Of a stretch of DNA of 64,000 nt, positions 29,003 through 37,405 are shown one piece after another. Every line of letters starts with the position of its first letter. Positions within the stretch are counted from its first letter, which is position 1. The notes under the pieces were generated by a model, which ran no database searches, was not told where the DNA came from, and was given only the letters and a program-made list of their open reading frames with translations. Position numbers and translations under genes: made by a program. The stretch lies in the NCBI RefSeq assembly GCF_030407815.1, contig NZ_JASDCS010000007.1, forward strand, positions 1-64,000, read 5' to 3'. Origin of the DNA: Psychrobacter sp. APC 3281 (GTDB lineage Bacteria > Pseudomonadota > Gammaproteobacteria > Pseudomonadales > Moraxellaceae).

Positions 29003-30325
29003 ATGAAATTCTCAAAGTTCGGTCAAAAATTTACCCAGCCCACTGGCATCTCACAATTGATGGATGATCTGGGCGATGCGCTAAAAAGCGATCAGCCAGT
29101 CAACATGCTGGGCGGTGGTAACCCTGCCAAAATTGATGCCGTTAATGAGTTATTTTTGGAGACATATAAGGCACTAGGTGTTGATAACGATGCAGGCGTA
29201 CCCAATAGTAGCGCGATTATCAGCATGGCGAACTACTCTAATCCGCAAGGGGATGCAGGCTTTATCGACGCCTTGGTTGGTTTCTTTAACCGTCATTATG
29301 ATTGGAACCTCACTTCAGAAAATATCGCCCTGACCAATGGCTCACAGAATGCATTTTTCTATCTATTTAACTTATTTGGCGGTGCGTTCGCTGATGAAAA
29401 GAACCAATCTATCGACAAGTCCATTCTACTACCATTGACCCCTGAATATATTGGCTATAGCGATGTGCATGTCGAAGGTCAGCATTTCACAGCGGTATTG
29501 CCACATATCGATGAAGTGACGCATGATGGTGAGGAAGGCTTCTTTAAATATCGTGTGGATTTTGACGCGTTAGAGAACTTGCCAGCATTAAGGGAAGGTC
29601 GTATCGGCGCGATTTGCTGCTCACGTCCGACCAATCCAACTGGTAACGTGCTAACTGATGACGAAATGGCGCATTTGGCCGAGATTGCCAAACGCTATGA
29701 CATACCGCTGATTATCGATAACGCCTACGGTATGCCTTTCCCCAATATCATCTACTCTGACGCGCATCTGAATTGGGATAACAATACGATCCTGTGCTTT
29801 AGTCTATCGAAGATTGGTTTGCCTGGTATGCGTACAGGCATTATCGTGGCCGACGCCAAAGTAATCGAAGCGGTCAGCGCGATGAATGCCGTGGTCAATC
29901 TAGCGCCGACACGCTTTGGTGCAGCGATTGCCACGCCACTGGTAGAGAACGATCGTATCAAGCAATTATCTGATAACGATATCAAGCCGTTTTATCAAAA
30001 GCAGGCGACACTCGCGGTGAAGCTGTTGAAAGAAGCATTGGGCGATTATCCTTTGGTCATTCATAAGCCTGAGGGTGCGATATTCTTATGGTTATGGTTT
30101 AAAGACTTGCCGATTAGCACGCTGGATCTATACGAGCGCCTAAAAGAAAAAGGCACGCTTATTGTACCAAGCGAGTACTTCTTCCCTGGTGTCGATGTTA
30201 GCGATTATCAGCATGCGCACGAGTGTATCCGCATGAGTATCGCCGCGGATGAGCAGACACTGACTGATGGTATCAAAGCGATTGGTGAAGTGGTGCGTGA
30301 GCTGTATGATGAAGCCAAAAAATAA
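29003..30325 (+). CDS. avtA: Valine-pyruvate aminotransferase
   Basis: PLP-dependent fold-type I aminotransferase (AvtA) that interconverts valine/2-oxoisovalerate and alanine/pyruvate. 440 residues. N-terminal FSKFGQKFTQPTGISQLMDD and LGGGNPAKI are characteristic of AvtA. The NPTGN motif is in SRPTNPTGNVLTDDE, the cofactor Asp in IIDNAYGMPFPN, and the PLP Lys in FSLSKIGLPGMRTG. The C-terminus includes the substrate-carboxylate Arg (HECIRMSIA). Single gene between two terminators. Confidence 0.93.
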   Translation: MKFSKFGQKFTQPTGISQLMDDLGDALKSDQPVNMLGGGNPAKIDAVNELFLETYKALGVDNDAGVPNSSAIISMANYSNPQGDAGFIDALVGFFNRHYDWNLTSENIALTNGSQNAFFYLFNLFGGAFADEKNQSIDKSILLPLTPEYIGYSDVHVEGQHFTAVLPHIDEVTHDGEEGFFKYRVDFDALENLPALREGRIGAICCSRPTNPTGNVLTDDEMAHLAEIAKRYDIPLIIDNAYGMPFPNIIYSDAHLNWDNNTILCFSLSKIGLPGMRTGIIVADAKVIEAVSAMNAVVNLAPTRFGAAIATPLVENDRIKQLSDNDIKPFYQKQATLAVKLLKEALGDYPLVIHKPEGAIFLWLWFKDLPISTLDLYERLKEKGTLIVPSEYFFPGVDVSDYQHAHECIRMSIAADEQTLTDGIKAIGEVVRELYDEAKK

Positions 30326-30362
30326 ATGAGCTACTAAAACTATAAATTTAAATAGCAAAACG

Positions 30363-30394
30363 AAAAAACGGACTAACTAATAGTCCGTTTTTTT
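30363..30394. terminator. Bidirectional terminator between avtA and the small membrane protein gene
   Basis: AAAAAACGGACT / AGTCCGTTTTTT stem (12 bp plus one A-T pair) with T-runs on both strands. It overlaps the 3' end of the convergent minus-strand gene. Confidence 0.88.
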
Positions 30395-30766
30395 ATGGCG
30401 CTTGGTCAATGAAGTCGATTTATTGGTTGGTCGAAATATGGTCGTCCACTTATTCAGCGCAAAGAGCACATACGGCAGCATACAGGTATTAATCAAATCA
30501 CGAATACTTGCGAGTATTTGATCACGGCTCAAGCCTGCCAAGCCAAGCGATTCAATCGTATCTCGATTGTCCAGATACTCACCCAACAGCGCAATGCAAG
30601 TCACGACGATCAAAGCGAGAAATGATCGAATACCTTGGCTTTTGATAATAGGACGCAGCGCAACCAGACACAGCAGATAAACACCGACACCGACATAGAT
30701 ATGTAAGGCATCTTTGGCAAGGCCAGTTGTTTCCACAACATTCATTTTAAAGGCAGTAAAATCCAC
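30377..30766 (-). CDS. Small integral membrane protein of unknown function
   Basis: 129 residues with about three hydrophobic helices (around 25-40, 45-65 and 95-110). The pattern ALHIYVGVGVYLLCLVALR followed by ALLGEYLDNRD is shared by a group of uncharacterised proteobacterial membrane proteins; PsiE and VanZ were considered but do not fit clearly. It starts at GTG with GGA eight bases upstream; the alternative is the ATG seven codons in. It may be transcribed with hisB-hisH, 183 bases upstream. Confidence 0.6.
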   Translation of the reverse strand: MDFTAFKMNVVETTGLAKDALHIYVGVGVYLLCLVALRPIIKSQGIRSFLALIVVTCIALLGEYLDNRDTIESLGLAGLSRDQILASIRDLINTCMLPYVLFALNKWTTIFRPTNKSTSLTKRHKKTDY

Positions 30767-30949
30767 TGAAATATTCCAAATATAAGCGAGTAGAAAATAA
30801 CTGAGCGTATCACTAAACCATAATGGCTAAACTACAATAGCTACAGAACAGCAGCTACAAAGTGATGGCTGAGCATAAAAAAGGCAGATTATACAATTGA
30901 TAATCTACCTTCTACTAAATTAAATATTCACTTCACGTTTATCACCAGT

Positions 30950-31585
30950 TTACACATTCCACTCTACAAAGTTCTTGAGCAGTTGCAAGCCAGCAGTATG
31001 GCTCTTTTCTGGATGGAACTGGGTGGCAAATAGATTGTCTTGGATCACACTGGCGCAGAACGGTTGACCATAGTCACATACCGCCGCCACTTGTGAGCTA
31101 TCGGCAGGTTCACAGTAGTAACTATGCACAAAGTAAAAATGCGCGTTGTCTTCGATACCGTGCCAAAGCGGATGGTCAAAATCCATACCGCTGATGGTAT
31201 TCCAGCCCATATGCGGTACTTTTATTGTTGCGCCCTGCTTGTCTTTCCACGTAGGGTCAAATGCTTCTACAGTGCCGTTTAAGATACCTAGGCAGTCCGT
31301 GCCACCATTTTCAGCTGACTGCTCAAACAACGCCTGCATGCCCACACAGATGGCCATAACGGGCTTGTTAAACACTGCATGGCGTATGACCTCATCAATG
31401 CCTGCTTCATGCATGCCAGCGATACAATCACGCATCGCACCCACACCAGGGAAAACGATTTTATCAGCCGCCGCAACGACTTTTGGATCATTGGTGATAG
31501 AGACTTCTGCCCCGACTACCGATAAGGCCTTGCTAGCAGAGTGCAGGTTGCCCATACCATAATCTAATAGTGCTACTTTAGTCAT
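30950..31585 (-). CDS. hisH: Imidazole glycerol phosphate synthase subunit HisH
   Basis: Glutamine amidotransferase subunit that feeds ammonia to HisF. Start [16 protein letters not shown] is preferred over a 19-residue longer frame, because HisH normally begins at this strand and GAGA lies eight bases before. The class I amidotransferase triad is present: nucleophile Cys in AICVGMQAL, His in TQFHPEKS, and the Glu two residues after it. 211 residues is standard. hisB lies upstream on the same strand. Confidence 0.95.
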   Translation of the reverse strand: MTKVALLDYGMGNLHSASKALSVVGAEVSITNDPKVVAAADKIVFPGVGAMRDCIAGMHEAGIDEVIRHAVFNKPVMAICVGMQALFEQSAENGGTDCLGILNGTVEAFDPTWKDKQGATIKVPHMGWNTISGMDFDHPLWHGIEDNAHFYFVHSYYCEPADSSQVAAVCDYGQPFCASVIQDNLFATQFHPEKSHTAGLQLLKNFVEWNV

Positions 31586-31682
31586 CGATTGGTTCTCATT
31601 TTTAAATATTTTGACTACTGTACTATTTATATTATTGACCATTTATATTGTTGGCTATTACTAAGGTGTAGATAAGGTTTTG

Positions 31683-31755
31683 CTACAAGGAAGTCAAGCG
31701 CAGGCTGTACAACTAGTACGCCAAGCTTGATGGGCCCTTTTGAGTAACCTTGTAG
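31683..31755 (-). repeat. Nested inverted repeats between hisB and hisH
   Basis: Three sets of perfectly complementary arms are nested: CTACAAGG/CCTTGTAG (31683, 31748), TCAAGC/GCTTGA (31694, 31725) and GTAC/GTAC (31707, 31716). The 188-base spacer of hisB-hisH would fold into a long multi-part stem in the mRNA. Confidence 0.55.
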
Positions 31756-31773
31756 AACAGCCTTAAATACGCC

Positions 31774-32439
31774 TTAGAAAGCCTCTTTGGTCGATGGCAA
31801 GGTGTTCAACGCACGCTCATCGTACTCACAGGCCATACGTAACGCACGAGCAAAGGCTTTAAAGGTTGATTCGATCTGATGATGACTGTTTTTGCCTTTT
31901 AGATTATCTAAGTGCACAGTCATCCATGAGTGATTGACGAACCCGTAAAAGAACTCACTGAACAAATCAACATCGAAACGGCCGACGTGCGAGCGCGTAA
32001 ATGGGATATCCATGTGTAGACCAGGACGTCCTGACAGATCGACGACAGCACGGGTCAATGACTCATCTAGCGGCGCATAAAAGTGCCCATAACGACGAAT
32101 ACCTTTTTTGTCACCCAATGCTTTGTTAAATGCTTGGCCAAGGGTAATACCAGTATCTTCGACGCTATGATGGTCATCAATAAACGTATCACCGGTACAT
32201 TTGATGTCTAAGTCAAACAAACCGTGACGCTTGATTTGATCAATCATATGATCCAAAAATGGCACACCAGTGTCTACCGTACCTTTACCCGTACCATCTA
32301 AATTAACGGTACAGGTGATTTGCGTTTCGGCAGTGATACGCTCAACGGTCGCGATACGTTCAGGGCGACCATATAGATTTACGTTTTTTGACTCAGTTTG
32401 CTCAGGTGTGGCAGCAGTCGTCGTTGCATTGGCTGTCAT
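31774..32439 (-). CDS. hisB: Imidazoleglycerol-phosphate dehydratase
   Basis: Dehydrates IGP to imidazole acetol phosphate in histidine biosynthesis (monofunctional type, without the phosphatase domain of enterobacterial HisB). 221 residues with metal-binding His/Glu clusters: [24 protein letters not shown], and their repeats near [11 protein letters not shown] and [18 protein letters not shown]. The N-terminal ~25 residues are a Thr/Ala-rich extension. It is first in the local his pair. Confidence 0.96.
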   Translation of the reverse strand: MTANATTTAATPEQTESKNVNLYGRPERIATVERITAETQITCTVNLDGTGKGTVDTGVPFLDHMIDQIKRHGLFDLDIKCTGDTFIDDHHSVEDTGITLGQAFNKALGDKKGIRRYGHFYAPLDESLTRAVVDLSGRPGLHMDIPFTRSHVGRFDVDLFSEFFYGFVNHSWMTVHLDNLKGKNSHHQIESTFKAFARALRMACEYDERALNTLPSTKEAF

Positions 32440-32813
32440 GGCTACTCTCTATCAGTTTTTATCAGTGAAAAGCGGTCAATAAATAAGGCAAAAACCTGCC
32501 CAAAATATTTTACTATTGTCTGGGTCAGACCTTAGCAGAAAATGATATATACAAAAGATATCAACATATTAGGGTTTATACATACTAAATATTATATAGC
32601 CTCATCATAGCAAACCCTAACATTTACTGCCACGACCAAGCGGTAAACCACGCACAAAATCACGTCATTCTGCTAAAATAGTGTGTTTAGTATTATCAAT
32701 CATGACTTGCGCTGACTTTGAAGACCCTTACTTACGGCACTACACACTATGACATCGTGCTGTCTCATATTGCTAATTTATACTATAGAAACCCTCTATT
32801 TATAGGAACTGCT
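32440..32813. other. Divergent intergenic region, nothing specific
   Basis: Separates minus-strand hisB from the plus-strand GNAT gene. It must hold promoters for both, but no strong consensus was seen. A frame opening at TTG 32718 extends the GNAT gene but lacks a ribosome-binding site. Confidence 0.4.
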
Positions 32814-33236
32814 ATGCCTTTAGAAGCGATCGCCATTAATAGTTTGGATGCGCCACTTATCAAAAAACCTGCTCGCGACAATGAGCTAGCAGAGCGTTTG
32901 CAAGCGTTGTACGATAGTGATGATGCACAGCCTGACGGTCTCGAGGTATTAAATATCGTTGAGCAAGGGTTTAAACGTGGACAGTACCTCTATGTCGGGA
33001 TGTTCAATGATAAGCCTATCGCCGCTGTCGCCTGCTTTGATGACGGGCAGACCAATGCTAAGCGCCTGCAATATCTCACTGTCCATCCGGAGAATCGTAA
33101 ACGTGCTATCGATGCCAAGTTTATTAAACTGGTCTATGATTGCGAAGTTAGAAAAGGCGTACGTGAATTCGTCCCTGCTGACGCTGATATTCACCGTATC
33201 ATGAGCGAGTACGAACTGTTGCGTGTAAAAGACTAA
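32814..33236 (+). CDS. GNAT-fold protein, PanZ-like
   Basis: 140 residues from the ATG at 32814, chosen because AGGA lies seven bases before it; a longer TTG frame adds 32 unsupported residues. The core QYLYVGMFNDKPIAAVACF followed by LQYLTVHPENRKRAI is a GNAT strand-turn-strand with an acetyl-CoA loop that lacks the usual Gly-rich Q/RxxGxG/A. Comparison by eye with PanZ (PanM), which triggers PanD self-cleavage and senses acetyl-CoA, is reasonable: similar YVAxFNxxxxAA and PADA endings. Substrate and partner unproven; an ordinary acetyltransferase is the alternative. Confidence 0.6.
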   Translation: MPLEAIAINSLDAPLIKKPARDNELAERLQALYDSDDAQPDGLEVLNIVEQGFKRGQYLYVGMFNDKPIAAVACFDDGQTNAKRLQYLTVHPENRKRAIDAKFIKLVYDCEVRKGVREFVPADADIHRIMSEYELLRVKD

Positions 33237-33312
33237 ACTGAGCGCTAAAACGGTTAATTTTACTAATATCTGATTATTTATCGCCTTTTATTCGATAAAG
33301 TGCAAAAATTGC

Positions 33313-33341
33313 TTGACAGCTGAGCCTATATTTAGTTTAAT
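33313..33341 (+). promoter_or_regulatory. tRNA-Phe promoter
   Basis: TTGACA (33313-33318) and TTTAAT (33336-33341) are separated by exactly 17 bases, followed by a GCGCC discriminator; the tRNA begins 17 bases later. Confidence 0.85.
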
Positions 33342-33358
33342 AGCGCCTCAACGAAGAC

Positions 33359-33434
33359 GGCTCGATAGCTCAGTAGGTAGAGCAACGGATTGAAAATCCG
33401 TGTGTCGGCAGTTCGATCCTGCCTCGAGCCACCA
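33359..33434 (+). tRNA. tRNA-Phe (GAA)
   Basis: 76 nt including encoded CCA. Acceptor arms GGCTCGA / TCGAGCC pair fully; D-loop AGCTCAGTAGGTAGAGC; anticodon stem ACGGA/TCCGT with loop TTGAAAA (anticodon GAA at 33392-33394); T-loop GTTCGATCC. It has its own promoter and terminator and stands alone. Confidence 0.98.
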
Positions 33435-33451
33435 TTCGTTAATAGAATTCT

Positions 33452-33487
33452 AAAAAGCCCTGAACAGCAATGTTCGGGGCTTTTTTT
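33452..33487 (+). terminator. Terminator of tRNA-Phe
   Basis: AAAAAGCCCTGAAC / GTTCGGGGCTTTTT stem (one wobble) with a 6-base loop and a T-run, 17 bases after the tRNA. Confidence 0.9.
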
Positions 33488-33558
33488 ATGTTTAAAATTC
33501 ACTGTACTCTTTAGCGTTCATTTTATTTATGTGTTGTTCTTATTCGTATAGCCGACAA

Positions 33559-33915
33559 CTATTCGTACAACCGACCACGTAAGAGTAAATTACAGCGCTC
33601 ACGCGAATCCAAGTCGTATATAGTTGCGCGGTAATCAATACCGTGACGCCCCTCAAAGAATATCACTCGGTCGCCTACTGCCAAAAAACAAGACGTACGC
33701 GCATCATAGATAAAGCCATCTATCACAAATGCCAAATCGCGATCTATCTCGCGTACCGTATACGTTTCACCTTGCGGAATCAAACGTTCAAACCACGCGC
33801 TGCGGGCAGCCGTAGTAGCTAGTATGCTTGTTGTTAGCAATAGCCACGCTACCAGTATATTTTTGGGTAATCGCAAACGGCTCAGATCATTTACACTTAT
33901 CTCATTTCTCAACAT
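33559..33915 (-). CDS. Membrane-anchored protein of unknown function
   Basis: 118 residues from the ATG preceded by GAGAG; the frame can be extended by 42 residues upstream, but that part is polar and has no ribosome-binding site. One hydrophobic segment (ILVAWLLLTTSILATTAA, about residues 19-36) acts as a signal anchor. The rest forms a small presumably periplasmic domain with two cysteines (TSCFLAVGDRV and ERCNLLLRG). No family recognised. It lies divergent to the DUF4385 gene. Confidence 0.6.
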   Translation of the reverse strand: MLRNEISVNDLSRLRLPKNILVAWLLLTTSILATTAARSAWFERLIPQGETYTVREIDRDLAFVIDGFIYDARTSCFLAVGDRVIFFEGRHGIDYRATIYDLDSRERCNLLLRGRLYE

Positions 33916-34120
33916 CACATCTCTCGTAGTATTGCATTCATCATACTCATAGCCCTCATACGTCTCACAGCTGACTTTACCATAACCATTTCTACTTAAC
34001 GCTTTTGATGCTAAATACCTACTGTCACGGTTGCATAACATTTTTGTGCTTTTTTCTAAACAGCTTGGCTAAGTATACTCAATAAACATATACGCTAGAT
34101 AAAAATAACAGGTCATACAT

Positions 34121-34621
34121 ATGAGAGAGTTTGATTACGACTTGGATTATAAGAGTTTGGATTTGCGCGCTCAGCCTGAGTTGTACCGTGTCGGTCGCGG
34201 TGAGCAAGGCGTGTTACTGGTAGAACCTTATAAGTCTGAGATTTTACCCCATTGGCGTTTTGCGACTCCTGACATCGCCCGCGAGAGTAGTGAAGCTATC
34301 TATCAGATGTTTTTAGATTACTTGGCTGACGATGACTTCGTCGGCGCAGATATGGCACGCAAGTTTATACAAATGGGCTATACCCGAGCTCGTCGCTATG
34401 CCAATCATAAAGGCGGCAAAAAATATAAAGGCGCAGTACCTGATGATAAAAAAGGTCAAAGCGGCGCTCATGGTCGCGAAGAATTGCCACGACAAGAGGA
34501 AGACCCAGTCAAGGCGGAGTCCGCACGGATCTTTAAAGTTAAATGGGATGAATGCCGTGAGAACGAAGATTATTTAAGAATGAAAAAAGAGCATCGTGAA
34601 CGCTATAAAGATGTCGAATAG
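34121..34621 (+). CDS. DUF4385 family protein
   Basis: 166 residues, soluble. The conserved block ELYRVGRGEQGVLLVEPYKS, EILPHWRF and the block DFVGADMARKFIQMGYTRAR with RRYANHKGGKKY identify the DUF4385 family, widespread in bacteria but without an assigned function. The C-terminus is highly charged and helical. Start ATG at 34121, weak ribosome-binding site. Confidence 0.85.
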   Translation: MREFDYDLDYKSLDLRAQPELYRVGRGEQGVLLVEPYKSEILPHWRFATPDIARESSEAIYQMFLDYLADDDFVGADMARKFIQMGYTRARRYANHKGGKKYKGAVPDDKKGQSGAHGREELPRQEEDPVKAESARIFKVKWDECRENEDYLRMKKEHRERYKDVE

Positions 34622-34738
34622 TTGCTAATGCTCAAGACATTAAGCACAACAGGTAACTAAATTGACTGGTCTCGAAATACTACTGTGCTAAGGTATAGCC
34701 AATATAATAAATATAACGATTTTCAATAGTGAGGAAAA

Positions 34739-35422
34739 ATGAATAAGCAGCTTTTAATTTTTGATTTTGATGGAACACTCATTGATAGCGTGCCCGATTT
34801 GGCCGACGCCACCAACGCCATGCTAACCACATTGGGTAAAGATACCTACCCTATCGAGACAATACGTAACTGGATAGGAAATGGCTCACGCCTGCTCGTA
34901 GAGCGCGCTTTGGTTGGCAAGGTAGAAGTAGCAGATGGTGAGCTAACGGTTGAGGAAGCCGATCATGCAGAGCAAATATTTTTTGAGGCTTATAAGAATC
35001 TTAGTGGTAGCAAAACCGTTGCCTATCCAGATGTCGATGACGGACTCAAAAAACTGCACGCTGCTGGCTATACGCTTGCTTTAGTCACTAATAAACCCAT
35101 TCGATTTGTACCGAAGATATTGCAGTCGTTTGGCTGGCAAGATTTGTTTAGTGAGGTGATGGGCGGTGACAGTTTGCCGGTCAAAAAACCAGACCCAATG
35201 CCCCTACTACACGTCTGTGAGACTCTCAATTTTAGTGTCGATCAGTCAGTGATGATTGGGGACTCTAGAAACGATATGTTGGCTGGACAGAATGCCAATA
35301 TGGACACGCTCGGCCTGTCTTATGGTTATAACTATGGGCAAGATATTCGCGAACTAAATCCGACCGAAGCATTTGATCACTTTGCTGACTTGGTTGCTTG
35401 GATTATGAAAGGTAGGGCTTAG
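34739..35422 (+). CDS. gph: Phosphoglycolate phosphatase (HAD family)
   Basis: HAD hydrolase of 227 residues. Motif I DFDGTLIDS holds the nucleophile Asp and the acid/base Asp; motif II is VTNKP; motif III Lys lies in KKPDP; motif IV is MIGDSRND. A helical cap sits between motifs I and II. This is the Gph subgroup that removes 2-phosphoglycolate, which arises from DNA repair. GAGGA lies five bases upstream of the ATG. Closely related HAD phosphatases cannot be excluded. Confidence 0.85.
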   Translation: MNKQLLIFDFDGTLIDSVPDLADATNAMLTTLGKDTYPIETIRNWIGNGSRLLVERALVGKVEVADGELTVEEADHAEQIFFEAYKNLSGSKTVAYPDVDDGLKKLHAAGYTLALVTNKPIRFVPKILQSFGWQDLFSEVMGGDSLPVKKPDPMPLLHVCETLNFSVDQSVMIGDSRNDMLAGQNANMDTLGLSYGYNYGQDIRELNPTEAFDHFADLVAWIMKGRA

Positions 35423-35471
35423 TCTATATAAAGTCTATCAATCATCACGGTGTAACTTTCTCAAACATAGA

Positions 35472-37052
35472 TTACGCTTTGCTGCGATAGCTCAGCGCTT
35501 CAGATACGTGGGCGCTGTTGATATCTGTACTGTTAGCCAAATCGGCGATTGTACGTGCTACTCGTAATACTCGGTGGTAGCCACGTGCTGATAAATTCAG
35601 ACGCTGCTGAGCAAGTTGCAATAACTGCTTTTCATTGTCGCCTAGCTGGATATATTCATCGATTTCGCTAGGGCTAAGCTCATTATTAACCTTTTGCTGG
35701 CGCTGCATTTGATGCTGATGCGCGACCACTACACGAGCCCGTACTTGCTTAGAGGTTTCACCTACCTGACTATTTTGCAAATCAGCAATCGGTAACGCAG
35801 GCACGGTGATATGCAAATCAATACGATCTAAGAGAGGCCCAGATAGTTTGTCTTGATAGCGTTTGATCTGCTCAGGTCGACAGCGACAACGTCCTGATGT
35901 ATCGCCATCATAGCCACATGGGCAAGGGTTCATCGCAGCGACCAGTTGAAAATTCGCCGGAAAAGTCATTTGAGAGTTAGCGCGACTAATGGTAATTTGT
36001 TTGGCTTCTAGCGGCTGACGCAATACTTCCAGCACACTCCGATCAAACTCTGGTAACTCATCTAGGAATAAAACGCCTTTATTAGCTAGCGTAATCTCAC
36101 CTGGTTTTGGCCGTGAGCCACCACCGACTAGTGCCACAGCTGATATCGTATGATGTACTTGTCTAAATGGCCGCGTCCCATAATCGTAGTCGCTGTCTGC
36201 CACCGAATAGGTACTGGCAACCTCTAGTGCATCCTCATCGCTTAAGTCTGGCAATATCGTTGGCAATCGTGATGCCATGAGCGTCTTGCCAGAACCTGGT
36301 GGCCCTGTAAATAACAATGAATGACCACCAGCGGCGGCAATCTCTAACGCGCGCCGAGCATGTTGCTGTCCTTTGACATCAGCTAAATCTACTTGATAGC
36401 CGACATGCTGCTGTGCAGGACTTGGCTGCACCACTGACAAACTCTCATAGCTTGCAGTTGGGTCAACGAGCGACTGTAGATGGTCGCAAACCGCTTTTAG
36501 ACTCTGTGCAGCTAGTATCGTTACGCCATCAACGCGGCTGGCCTCACGATCATTATCAATCGGTACGATCAATTGCGGAGTTCTCTGTAACGGGGTATCT
36601 GAATTATTTTGTCCTTGGTCACTCGCTGCTAACTGCGACAATGCTAATGCCAACTTCTCAGCTTTGATTGCTCTTGCGACTGCCAAACTACCAGTTACTT
36701 GTCGCAATTGACCATTGAGCGCTAACTCTCCAATAAATTCAAATCCTGATAGCACCTCTGGCTCAAGCTGTCCGCTTGCTGCCAGTATACCGATAGCAAT
36801 TGGTAAGTCTAAACGCGCGCCATCTTTAGGTAGATCAGCAGGGGCTAAATTAATCGTTAGGCGGCGGTTAGGAAACTGGAAACCTGAATTGAGAATGGCA
36901 GAGCGCACCCTGTCTTTACTCTCACGCACGGCGGCCTCAGGTAGGCCAACGATGGTCAATGCAGGTAATCCTTGCGATAGATGCACTTCAATGATGACCT
37001 TGGGAGCATGCAGACCAACCACCGAACGGGTATAGACTTGGGCAAACGACAT
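35472..37052 (-). CDS. comM: ComM/YifB family Mg-chelatase-like AAA+ ATPase
   Basis: 526 residues from MSFAQVYTRSVVGLHAP, the usual family N-terminus; AGGA eight bases before this ATG supports it over a 32-residue longer frame. ComM is a hexameric helicase that promotes branch migration during natural transformation. The N-terminal ribosomal-S5-fold/Lon-like domain (VEVHLSQGLPALTIVGLPE) is followed by the AAA+ module with Walker A GPPGSGKTLMA, Walker B VLFLDELPEF, a Cys cluster (CPCGYDGDTSGRCRC) and a C-terminal Mg-chelatase domain. With dprA elsewhere in the window it suggests competence. Confidence 0.93.
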   Translation of the reverse strand: MSFAQVYTRSVVGLHAPKVIIEVHLSQGLPALTIVGLPEAAVRESKDRVRSAILNSGFQFPNRRLTINLAPADLPKDGARLDLPIAIGILAASGQLEPEVLSGFEFIGELALNGQLRQVTGSLAVARAIKAEKLALALSQLAASDQGQNNSDTPLQRTPQLIVPIDNDREASRVDGVTILAAQSLKAVCDHLQSLVDPTASYESLSVVQPSPAQQHVGYQVDLADVKGQQHARRALEIAAAGGHSLLFTGPPGSGKTLMASRLPTILPDLSDEDALEVASTYSVADSDYDYGTRPFRQVHHTISAVALVGGGSRPKPGEITLANKGVLFLDELPEFDRSVLEVLRQPLEAKQITISRANSQMTFPANFQLVAAMNPCPCGYDGDTSGRCRCRPEQIKRYQDKLSGPLLDRIDLHITVPALPIADLQNSQVGETSKQVRARVVVAHQHQMQRQQKVNNELSPSEIDEYIQLGDNEKQLLQLAQQRLNLSARGYHRVLRVARTIADLANSTDINSAHVSEALSYRSKA

Positions 37053-37405
37053 CAGCATCTTCCTAATACAGAGTGTCATTGATAATAAAGTATTATTTAT
37101 CAACGCGCAAACGTCGTGTTTTATTGCTGGTGTAGAGAGAATCACCACAACCTCAGCGTCGTTCTGAGGTTTTTATGTGTAAATGATAGCTCTATTTTAA
37201 TATTTAAGAATACTCTCCGACCACCCCACTGCTAACAAGGATTTGTTATACTATCTATTATACATTTAGCGATACATACTGCTGCCAATGATGTATTCAA
37301 GCCGTGTTATCAACCAATCTTAAGAGCAAAAAAATAAACACCACATCCGAAATCATTTTTAATCCAGAAACTAGCAGTATCTAGAGTAAAAACGAGGAAT
37401 ATCGC

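Noticed and set aside
31146..31562. Plus-strand 138-codon frame opposite hisH
   Set aside because: Antisense shadow of an intact hisH.
37200..37405. FNR-type site upstream of hemN
   Set aside because: No TTGAT-N4-ATCAA-like palindrome could be found, although hemN is often FNR-controlled.
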